Positions 24,489 through 32,936 of a stretch of DNA of 64,000 bases are shown in pieces. How positions within the stretch are numbered: the first letter of the stretch is position 1; every line of letters begins with the position of its first letter. Under the pieces are notes generated by a model. That model made no database searches. It was not told the origin of the DNA and worked only from the letters and a program-made list of their open reading frames with translations. This stretch comes from Buddleja alternifolia (Eukaryota > Streptophyta > Magnoliopsida > Lamiales > Scrophulariaceae): assembly GCA_019426215.1 (NCBI GenBank), contig CM033408.1, positions 27,073,953 to 27,137,952 on the forward strand, in the 5' to 3' direction. A program made the translations under genes and the position numbers.

Positions 24489-25163
24489 ATGGCTGAGGAG
24501 TAGAGGACTTTTAAGGATTATGCTAGGCCAACATATCAGAATTTAACTTCAAGCATAGTTGTACCAACTGTCCAAGCTAATACTTTTGAGTTGAAGCCCG
24601 CTATTATTCAAATGCTACAGAACACTACTTTTGAGGGAGATTTTGAGAGGGAGGATTCTCATTTCCATCTGGGAATTTTTTTGAAAATTTGCAGTACTTT
24701 TAAGATGAACGGCGTCACTGAAGATGCCATACGACTGAGACTCTTCCCGTTCTCACCCTCTAAAAGAGCTAAGAAGTGGCTGAAAAACCAACAGGCAAAT
24801 AAGTTTACCACTTGGGCTTATTTGTCGACTGCGTTTCTCACCAAGTACTTTCCACCAGCTAAGATAGCTCAGTTGAGGAATGCTATCACATGATTCATGC
24901 AGGGAGATGGAGAAACACTCTATCAGGTATGGGAGAGGTATAAGGAACTGCTTAGAAAATGCCCCCATCATGGTATTCCAAGTTGGAAGCTTGTACAAAC
25001 TTTCTACAATGGTTTGTTACATAGCATCCGGATGAATATCGATGCCACTGCACGAGGAAGTTTTATGACAAAGAATCCAGATGATGCACTCCCTCTCATG
25101 GACAATATGACTTCCAATACTTACCAATGGGCGAGTGACAGTCGGGTTATTAAGCAAGCATGA
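24489..25163 (+). pseudogene. Gypsy (Athila-type) gag fragment
   Basis: From ATG 24489 the frame reads a retrotransposon gag domain: FKMNGVTEDAIRLRLFPFS, KRAKKWLKN, FLTKYFPPAKIAQLRNAI, then GDGETLYQVWERYKELLRKCP and VQTFYNGL. It is interrupted by TAG at 24501-24503 and by TGA near 24891, both in the same frame, and ends in TGA near 25163. The capsid portion is recognisable; the C-terminal zinc knuckle is absent. It is not functional. Confidence 0.85.
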
Positions 25164-25165
25164 TG

Positions 25166-27200
25166 TAATTAAACAAAAACAAAAAAATGGGGTGAGAGAG
25201 ATGTTAAGGAAGGAAAATAAATAATAGAAGAACCATATTTTTTATTGGTTAATTTTTTCAATTCATTAAAAATTTAAGAAAAAAAAGAAAAGATAGTGTA
25301 CTAATTTTTTTTATATAAGGGTATATTAGTAGTCTCTTTTTTTTGAAAGTAGGGTATTTTAGTAATCTAGAAAAGAATACATTTAATTGTTGGAATTTGC
25401 TAATGAAATTTGGTCAAAAGGACAACATTGACAAGATTAAAAACCTCAGGAATGATTGTGAAAATTAGTTGAAACCTCAGGGACTATTTTGAATTTTCTC
25501 ATTTCCAAACATGTTATTCTATAGTAGTTGTCTATTCTAATAATTTCAATTTTTAACGTAGGATAATAATTAATTTGTTAAATCATATTATATTTATAAA
25601 CTTTTAACTTATATATCCTTATATACTTCTTTTTATAAATAATTTTATGTAAGAAAATGATTCATCCATATTTCAAAATGTGCGTGTATGCCTAGCATCA
25701 AATATAATATTGTTATGATCTGGTCAAAAATAGACCTATAAAATGAAAATGAGATGAGTGTTATCTAAAATTTGTTATTATTAATTTCTTTCTCAATTTG
25801 TATAGATAACAAACTATCATATTTTTTGTCATGTCTTCTCATGTGTAATCATACTTTTAAGCTCACGGTCTAATGTCTAAGAACAATACTCTTATGGATT
25901 AATATACATGACATACAATGTATGATATAGAAATTTATTTATTTCTTCGTTGTATTAAATGGTCTCCTACCATTTCAAGGTTTCTTTTTCATTTGTTGAT
26001 AGTTAATATTTAATTAACTTCTAGCTTAAAAAAAAAGTTGACTTAAATAAGAGTAGGAAAGTTTTTTCACATTGGAACAAACACTTGCATCATTCATACA
26101 TTTATATTGAGAACAGAATAAAATAATTAGGGCAGTATATTCACTAAAATGAGACCACAGTGAGATAATATTAATAGAAAAATATAATGATATTAACAAC
26201 TCAAAAAAGTTACTTCTCATGCTAATAATAAACTTAGGGATTGGAGGCACTTCACATTTAACATGTTAAAGGCACTCCACATCCTTTTTAAATTAACTAT
26301 GTTAACTATAGTGCCCCTTAATATATCATATAGAATTCTTATTAATATTAAAAAGTGAACTTAATAATTCCTTCTAAATAAACTTTGAGCGATATTTTTT
26401 ATTTTTTATCTTTTTGGAAATAAAAAGCATTTTTTTGTGCAATAAAACTAATCATCTTTCCATGGATATTCAAACCCCGATATGATTTTATCGAACTCGT
26501 TAAATGATATATGTTGTTCATTTCCCCCATAGTAGATATCAGAATTTCTTTTTTGCTAAATAATATTGGAAATTAAAATGACATCAAAGGCCTAAAAACT
26601 ACCAAATAAGTATAATAAAAAAGAAAAGGTCAGATCATATCAGCCTTGGTTAGTATAACTGTATGAGTGAACTTGTAACTCAATATATTCACCTAGAATA
26701 ATACCTAGTTTTATTTTTGGTTAATTTAATTAAAGAAATTATCACTTTTTATCCAAAATAAAATAACATTTATCCTAATTTCGTTCTAAATAAATAAGTC
26801 AAAATTTAGTCATATCCAAGAACCCTTTTTTTTTACTTATTATTTACATTAGGTATCCGTCACTTTAAATTTTAATATTATGAACTATCGAATTTCAAAT
26901 AGTTATTTTACATTTAGTTAGAAAAGTGGTATAAAACTAGTTTGTCAAAAAAAAAAGAGATGAGAATTACATTTAATAGACTGAAGGGTATTTTTGTCCA
27001 TGTGGTGAAATGTAAATTAAAGTGAAGTGTTTTTAACAAAACGTGGAGTACTTTTATCAATTCCTTAAAGTTGTTATTTCCTAAATGTTCTGATAAAAAA
27101 AAACGGAAAACAATTCGTAAATTAAGTTGTTATTTCCTAAATGTTCCCAACGAAAGGAAGAGTTTATTATATAAGTGAGGGTAGGTAATGTGTGTAATTT
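25166..27200. other. Intergenic AT-rich spacer, possible TIR element
   Basis: No gene recognised. Near 26236-26290 ('ggcacttcacattt...gcactccaca') and 26985-27068 there are loosely inverted copies that may be the ends of a ~0.8-kb decayed TIR element. A patch near 25425-25500 ('acctcagg..actatttt') resembles a MITE tip. Confidence 0.4.
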
Positions 27201-27209
27201 TTCTTTTAC

Positions 27210-27468
27210 TTGGGAAAGTTACACACAAACCCCCTCACTTATTCTGTAATTTCCAAAACCTCCCCTCACTTATTAAAAATTACCAACACACTCCCTCAAA
27301 AGGGTATATTTGTAAAGTTTACAGAGGTAAAATCATAAGAATTTTAAATACACAGGGGTATAATTGTAAGAAATGCCTTGACATGAGAGGTTTGTTGGTA
27401 AATTTCAATAAGTGAGGGGACGTTTTGGTAATTACACAATAAGTGAGGGGTCCTGTGTGTAATTTTTC
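27210..27468. mobile_element. MITE with near-symmetrical TIRs
   Basis: The left arm ('gttacacacaaaccccctca', then 'cttatt...aattacc') is mirrored by the right arm (complement of 'gtgaggggtcctgtgtgtaa'), with an interior of about 100 bases. A relative of the same design lies at about 57755-57975. Confidence 0.7.
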
Positions 27469-27602
27469 TTTTATTATACATTTCTGTATTTATACATGAC
27501 TTGTTGATGGAAGAACCAGAAACATGAATTATATGGAGTTTGGATGGTTAAAATGGACGGGTTTGATGTTAGATATGCTACGGGGATTAGGCGGAGTGAT
27601 GG

Positions 27603-27710
27603 GTGAAGGATTCGCCACAGTTCACAGCAATGTTTGTATTTGGCGATTCATTGATTGATGCAGGAAACAACAACTATTTGAGGTCCTTAGCAAAGGCAAA
27701 CTACTTTATA
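27603..27710 (+). pseudogene. GDSL esterase/lipase relic, block I exon
   Basis: It encodes FTAMFVFGDSLIDAGNNNYL, the GDSL nucleophile block of plant GDSL esterases/lipases, followed by RSLAKANYF. A TGA lies just upstream in the same frame (27597-27599). A hydrophobic signal-like stretch (KWTGLMLDMLRGLGGVMGEG) occurs upstream in a different frame, indicating a one-base indel near 27600-27620. After ANYF the sequence leaves the family abruptly at about 27711. Other pieces of the same protein lie at 31.6-32.7 kb, so this is a disrupted gene. Confidence 0.85.
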
Positions 27711-27870
27711 TTTTGGGGCTCCAAACTAAACCTTTTTTTTTGTTTTGTTTTGTTTTTTTTTTTTTTTTTATATATGGGAATTAGTTTTATGGGACTAATT
27801 GTACAAGTTATTGATACTAAAATTGGAAGGGTACTTACTCTATGAGAATAATGCTGCAATTTTCCCTTAT

Positions 27871-28059
27871 TTTATTTTTTGGTTTCCTACCACAATATCC
27901 CGGACATTACTGAACTAATCTGTTGGTCGACCCGGGTCGCACACCTGGCCTGATGGGTGAGTCTCCCAACGGGGGTAACTGCGTACACAAGGAATCAAAC
28001 TCGAGATCTTACTTAAGCGGAACCAAGTTACTTACCACTTGGACCAACCCCCGTTGGTA
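27871..28059 (-). mobile_element. tRNA-derived SINE with 13-bp target duplication
   Basis: On the minus strand it opens with 'gggggttggtccaagtggtaag' (A-box region), has a B-box-like 'gagtttgattcc', and ends in an A-rich tail. The 13-bp repeat aattttcccttat flanks it at 27858-27870 and 28060-28072. Confidence 0.9.
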
Positions 28060-28214
28060 ATTTTCCCTTATATTATGTACATTCAAAAGGAGTGATCAAT
28101 TGTTATCATCTAATTATTTAGGCGATTGAGTTCCAAATTTCAGCAATCATGAGGAACTATAAACTCTTTCCTTTTCGTTTTCAAGAGAACAATATGTTAA
28201 ATACCAAAGAAAAA

Positions 28215-28236
28215 AAGAGAGAGAGAGAGAGAGAGA
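28215..28236. repeat. (GA)n microsatellite
   Basis: Short run of GA dinucleotides in a non-coding stretch. Confidence 0.9.
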
Positions 28237-28717
28237 CAATATGTTGGTTGATTAAACGGAAGATATTAAGCACACATGATATTCTCTATTTCAAAATTGT
28301 ATTTCTTTTCTTATTTTATTTAATACACATACATATATTCAAGTGTTGTGCATATGGTACATGAAATGTGATATGGAGATCATCTTAAAAACGAAAGATC
28401 TGAGCTGAGTATTAACAACTAATTTAATAACCATCAAATATACCTATATATATATATATGTTATATATATTTATATACTCTATAAAACTATAAAGAAAAC
28501 CCTCTAAATCAAAACTCAAACATAAAACTCGTTTGCAGTGGAGATCTATATTATAATGCCGTTGAAAAAATTAGAAATATTATTGACTTCAAGAAAAAAT
28601 CAAAACATAAACTATACACAATTTCTTAGTTAATTACTTCTTTAACAATATTTTAATTTCTTTATTTTCTCTTGTCCAGCTGCTTCACTTTCTTGCTTTC
28701 TTGATTCTCATCTCCGA

Positions 28718-28981
28718 TCAACGTAGAGCAAGGCTGAGCACGTAGTCGAACTTCTCGATGGAGCACGGTAGCGTTAAGGGCTTCGACGGACTGATATAGC
28801 TTTCGTACTTATTCAGCAGCGATTTAAAGGCAGAGGAATTCGCGACTGCGACTGCCACTAGATACCTCTTACGCTCTTCTCCGACTCCGACATACACCGG
28901 CAAGAATCCCCTTGGAACGTTCTTCAAGCTCATCTTATTCAGCAGGCGATTAAATAATTTGATCATGGAAATCATTCCCAT
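28718..28981 (-). CDS. SAUR-like auxin-responsive protein
   Basis: Intronless 87-codon frame. The SAUR core is visible: VPRGFLPVYVGVGEERKRYLVAVAVANSSAFKSLLNKYE (about residues 22-60), then LTLPCSIEKFDYVL. SAUR proteins are small auxin-induced regulators of cell expansion that inhibit PP2C-D phosphatases. The segment normally reading like EFGF.HP.GGLTIPC is altered to YISPSKPLTLPC, so the C-terminal half is divergent. The start at 28981 gives a short N-terminus of usual SAUR length. It lies antisense within the span of a dead GDSL gene. A SINE sits ~130 bases upstream of the ATG. Expression is unproven. Confidence 0.75.
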   Translation of the reverse strand: MGMISMIKLFNRLLNKMSLKNVPRGFLPVYVGVGEERKRYLVAVAVANSSAFKSLLNKYESYISPSKPLTLPCSIEKFDYVLSLALR

Positions 28982-29113
28982 TATTACTTTTCTTGAATAT
29001 TGCTTTGCTGAATTAGGGTTTTCTGAAATTCTTGAGAGACAAAAGAGGTTTTAAATTTACTGATAGAATGGAATTCTGGCAGTATATATGTGTACGTATA
29101 TAGATAGGGTTGG

Positions 29114-29250
29114 GTTCGAATCCCAACTACTGTGAATGGAAAAAACTCCTTGGTCAGCCTCCTACTGCTTAGTGCATTGACAGTGGAGCGAGGGATTAGT
29201 CCCACAGCGGTCGGCTGTGGGGATACCTTGGGAAAACAAAAAAAAATATA
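29114..29250 (+). mobile_element. 5'-truncated SINE in the SAUR upstream region
   Basis: It begins at the B-box ('gttcgaatccc'), has a ~110-base body and ends in an A-rich tail. The 17-bp direct repeat tatatagatagggttgg flanks it exactly (29097-29113 and 29251-29267). The perfect duplication suggests a fairly young insertion. Relative to the antisense SAUR it sits about 130-270 bases upstream of the ATG. Confidence 0.88.
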
Positions 29251-29267
29251 TATATAGATAGGGTTGG

Positions 29268-30860
29268 ATTCCTACTCTTGATTGGAATTAGAAGCTGCAT
29301 GCAATGCAAATTCTTTGTAAACAGTTTGAAACTATCGTAATATTTTAGGAATGGAATAGATACATGAGTAGAGTTGGGTGAATTTCGATGTTGGTTAGAT
29401 TTAAAAGCTAGCAGCGTAGCAAGTTCCTTTTAACAGTTTGAGACTAATGCTAATACCGATAGGATAATGTTGGAACTTGGAAGCTAACATAATTAGGACT
29501 TAGAGGAATTTCCATCTTGGATTGCTAGTGGAAATCTTTGTTACAATTTACGGGGTCCATCCAAATTAAATTATATATGTCAATTTGAATATACTAGTAG
29601 AGTGTACGTGCAACACATATTTATATACTAAAGAATTTTAATATTCAAGTACTATATCTGGAAATATAAAAAAAAAATATTAATTCAAACTTGTTTATAT
29701 GAAACATTTTGATATAGAATGTATTTAATTGTAGTATAAAACTGGAAAAAAAGAAAAAGATAAATTTAGAGCCTAAATTGTACGAGAATTGACAGATATC
29801 AAGATTTTATTTATAGTAATCTTGGAATGATTTTGGGAAGTTGAAGAAGGGGCATTTTTATTGTTTGAATGTGAAAAGTTGCTCAAATTAATAAGACGGA
29901 TTTGATTTCCTCACTATCGTGATTGGCTTGTATGAGTAATTTTGTTTATGACAAATTCATTAAGGGACCTTTGAGTTTGCTTGAAGTTTCAAGTGAAGGA
30001 TTTCAAAAAAATGTAAAGTCTCAAATAATTGTTTAATTATTTAAACAAAGGTGGTAAATTTAAGTAAGGTTAATATTGTAATATCACAATTGGAAGAAAT
30101 AATTTTCAAGATCCATACTTTTATAGTAGTATAGATATAGATAGAAGAGATTATAAAAGGATTAATTACATACGACTCCATGTGATTTGCTAATTAATTA
30201 CCAAACCGACCCCATGTCAAAAAGAAAATATCGAAGCACCCCTTAAGAAAAAAAATAAAGAAGCAACTTAACTCCTCATGCACGTCACTCAGTGTCATGC
30301 AACTAGTTATAAGATTTTTGTCAATAAAGAAATTTTTTGCCCCTGATCTACCAATAGTTGGGTCTAATCTCCTAAAAGCAACAATCATCATTAAGTACTT
30401 ATATTTCACTAGTTCAATTTATAACAATCGTAAATCTTGATAGAGGTCAACAACTTATATTTAATATCTTACATTTATATAAATATACATTTTTTTTTCA
30501 CAATTTTAAAGTTGAGTTAATGCCATTAATATAGTCCCCGAAATTTCATGTTTGTCTCACTTACGTCCCCATAAACTTAAATTTGTTACGATACCGTCCC
30601 CAAAGTTACTATTTCATCTCACTTTAGTCCTTTCCGATCTTTTTTGGCCGGAAATTCAGAGCGTGTACTACACGCGCGCTTTTTCAGGGTGAAAGGTAAG
30701 ATTATGTTTTTCTATCTCATTTTGGTCCCTTTTTCGGATTTTCTGCCTCACTTTGATCTTTTTTTGGATTTCTTACAGTTTATCTCCAAAAAAATGGGGA
30801 AGAATGATCTTTGGGGCTCCAAACTAAACCTTTTGTTTGGTTTCTTTTTCACCAATAAAT
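29268..30860. other. Intergenic, with a single TIR-like arm
   Basis: AT-rich, no gene. About 30525-30660 contains 'tagtccccgaaatttcat...ctcacttacgtcccc' and 'caaagttac...cactttagtcc', resembling one arm of the TIR families at the window start; a matching right arm was not found. Confidence 0.4.
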
Positions 30861-31043
30861 GGTTGGTGTGAGTGGTTCGGCACTCTCAACCCTTAAGCGA
30901 AGGTTGAGTGTTCGATTCCTTGTGGATGGAGTTCAACTTGTTGGGAGCACTTTACCTCTTTGTGGCCCGACCCAGTGCGAACAAGATTGCCCTGACCCAA
31001 TGTGATTAACAGATACTTGTAGTTTAGACCCAACAAAAAAAAA
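30861..31043 (+). mobile_element. tRNA-derived SINE
   Basis: It opens with 'ggttggtgtgagtggttcgg' (A-box region), has a B-box-like 'gagtgttcgattcc' and a body with 'gtggcccgacccagtgcg', and ends in an A run at about 31034-31043. A clear target duplication was not found, so the start is approximate. Confidence 0.75.
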
Positions 31044-31612
31044 GACTTTTTTAAAATTTAAATAAAATTTCTTTTAATTTTAATGGCGGTTTTTCATTGA
31101 CAAATTTTTTTTTAATTATAACTCAAAAGAATTAAAATATCATAAAGAAAAAGAGAAAATTAAGGTTAATAATGGCAGTACATATCATTTTCTGTGAATA
31201 GGAAAAGGAATATTGAATGCCAAATTTTAATATACGAGGGAGAAATTGTCAAAGCACAATACCTCAAACGAGGGGAAAATGAAGTTAATGCCTTTAAATT
31301 GCACAAAGTGATTGGGGCATGGGTTTCATCCAAAAACCAATACAAAGTAACCCTCCCTCTTTCACTTAAACTTAAAAATTCTAATTTACCCTTACTTCTA
31401 TCGAGGACCTTCTGGCAGATTTTGCAACGGGATAACAGTCATTGACTACCTTGGTTGGTAACATATTACATATATATATAGGATTTGTAATTACATATTA
31501 CATATATATATATATAAGATTAGTCCCCTACACATCAGTACTAATTAATATTTATAGCTAGCATTTATTCAATATATATGTGATATCAATCGGCAATGTT
31601 ATGGCAGGGAGA
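31044..31612. other. Spacer before GDSL block III
   Basis: AT-rich, with short (TA)n runs near 31470-31520. No feature is supported except that the sequence immediately before 31613 ends in 'tgttatggcag', a plausible splice acceptor for the relic exon. Confidence 0.4.
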
Positions 31613-31803
31613 AAGATTTAGCTTAACCCAGCAACTTCGAAACCTAGAGAGCACCTTGAGTCAGTTGAAGAGCCTAATGGAAGATGATGAAGAAGAAGAA
31701 TTGAGCAGTTGTTTGGCTAAGACACTAGTTATAATGGCCCTTGGTAGCAATGACTACATCAACAATTACCTGCAGCCTTCATTCTATCGGAACGGATCTT
31801 CTA
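31613..31803 (+). pseudogene. GDSL esterase relic, block III
   Basis: After a splice-acceptor-like 'ggcag' it reads GERFSLTQQLRNLESTLSQLK, then ALGSNDYINNYLQPSFY. The latter carries the invariant Gly and Asn of GDSL block III that form the oxyanion hole. It runs into a MITE at about 31804. The portion of the family that should lie between block I and this exon (PYGIDF...QILDETG) is missing. Confidence 0.82.
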
Positions 31804-31948
31804 TCACACAATGGTATACCACAATGGTGTCACATCATTGCGATATTGACAAGTGTCCATTTATTTTGAATTATTATTGGCATTTTTTTTTAATGGACAC
31901 TTGTCAATCCCGCAATGATGTAATACCATTATGGTACATCATTGTGGG
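31804..31948. mobile_element. MITE inside the GDSL relic
   Basis: The arms are ~55-base near-perfect inverted repeats ('cacaatgg....cattgcg...gacaagtgtccatt' mirrored on the right side), forming a fold-back with a short AT loop. TA dinucleotides at both edges suggest a Stowaway-like target, but the ends are only approximate. Confidence 0.75.
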
Positions 31949-31956
31949 ATAAAAAA

Positions 31957-32250
31957 TCTGTTCCGTCACTCTATACCACTAGCTCTCTCTGTCTACACCC
32001 CCAAAGACTATGCTGATCCTCTAATAAATCGTTATATTAGGCGGCCGCTTGGTTGCATACCTAATCAACTAGCAGCAGAAGTTCCTCCACCAGGAAAGTA
32101 CGAGCTTCACAAATGATATAGTCAGGATGTTTCACGATAGACTCATATCAATAGTCTATGAGCTAAACAGCAAGCACAATGGATCTGTTTTTGCATATGG
32201 CAATATTTATGGGGGAGTCGTAGTACCCCCTTTTCTTGATCGATCCTTTT
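31957..32250 (+). pseudogene. GDSL esterase relic, middle part
   Basis: It reads YTPKDYADPLINRYIRRPLGCIPNQLAA, then MFHDRLISIVYELNSKHNGSVFAYGNIYGG in a shifted frame. These are the GPLGCIPNQ-type block and the DRLISIV.ELN...AYGNIYG segment of plant GDSL esterases. A stretch normally between NRYI and PLGC is deleted, and a TGA interrupts after YELHK (near 32114). Confidence 0.8.
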
Positions 32251-32377
32251 CTTCGAAATTTATCCCCAGTCTCCTATCTTATCCACTGATCGACTTCAAT
32301 GTTCGTTACCGACATACTTAGCAATGCCAAAGCTCATGGTAAATTTGCTAGCATTCTCGAGAAACATTTTAATCAGC

Positions 32378-32695
32378 GTGTTGTGGGATTGGAAGAAACA
32401 GAGGGCAGATAACATGCTTTCCATTATCTGTTCCACGGGTAATACTTGGTGGCTCTGGAAGTCTAACTCCCAGAAAATATCAACTACACAAAGTGTTAAA
32501 CATAATAAAATATATATATGTATATATATTATATATATATATATATATATTGATGGACCCAACACATATTTTAACACTGTGATGAATATTTCCCAAAAGT
32601 TGGGCTCCCGGAGCCACCAAGTATCACCCCTGTTCCATGCACTAATAGAAGCCAATATGTATTCTAGGATGCTTTTCATCCAACCCAAGCAGTAA
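32378..32695 (+). pseudogene. GDSL esterase relic, block V exon split by a hAT MITE
   Basis: Reading CCGIGRNRGQITCFPLSVP before the MITE and CTNRSQYVF, stop, DAFHPTQ after it restores the C-terminal block of GDSL esterases with the catalytic Asp/His pair (DAFHPT). The Trp codon before DAFHPT is TAG at 32665-32667. The interrupting element (32436-32629) sits between the Pro and Cys codons. The relic lies tail to tail with SGS3, about 240 bases apart. Confidence 0.82.
32436..32629. mobile_element. hAT-like MITE with 8-bp target duplication
   Basis: The arms are inverted ('gggtaatacttggtggctc' and the complement of 'gagccaccaagtatcaccc') with a (TA)n loop in between. The 8-bp repeat ctgttcca flanks it at 32428-32435 and 32630-32637, the length made by hAT transposases. 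It interrupts GDSL coding sequence. Confidence 0.88.
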
Positions 32696-32936
32696 GTACA
32701 TCAAATTCTGAGATAGATAATATGGTAAGAAAGAAATAGATCCACATCAGCTTGTTATCCACTAATAAATCTACAACACATGGCACAACTCTAAAATATT
32801 CTCTTTACATAAGTTATCATCATTATGTAAACAGAGTATGATTCTATATAATATCATTTTGAAGGTAAGAAAATAAACTTCAGCATAATCCCTTGTCCGA
32901 ATAACTCTTTGTCACTTCCTAGTTTGGCTATCATCC

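Larger units (their letters stand above)
23026..25165 (+). mobile_element. Truncated Ty3/gypsy element, Athila-like
   Basis: A ~1.3-kb 5' LTR (23026-24340, tips TGTTAG and TTAACA) is followed directly by the primer site 'gacgccgttgccgggg' at about 24345, a form characteristic of Athila/Tat-type elements. Gag follows. At about 25165 the element stops abruptly: no protease, integrase, RT or 3' LTR is present in the following 2 kb. Confidence 0.8.
27713..30834. repeat. 24-bp perfect direct repeat flanking a 3.1-kb block
   Basis: The 24-base phrase beginning 'ttggggctccaaactaaacc' occurs at 27713-27736, exactly where the GDSL block I exon breaks off, and again at 30811-30834. The block between holds two SINEs and the antisense SAUR gene. 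Its origin is unclear: it could be a duplicated intron segment or the junction of a rearrangement. Confidence 0.7.

Noticed and set aside
30644..30871. 75-codon frame and 31194-31445 83-codon frame
   Set aside because: No recognisable family, low-complexity content, overlapping repeat or SINE sequence.
12635..31043. tRNA-like sequences with A and B boxes
   Set aside because: They have SINE bodies, A tails and target duplications and lack a foldable full tRNA, so they are SINEs rather than tRNA genes.
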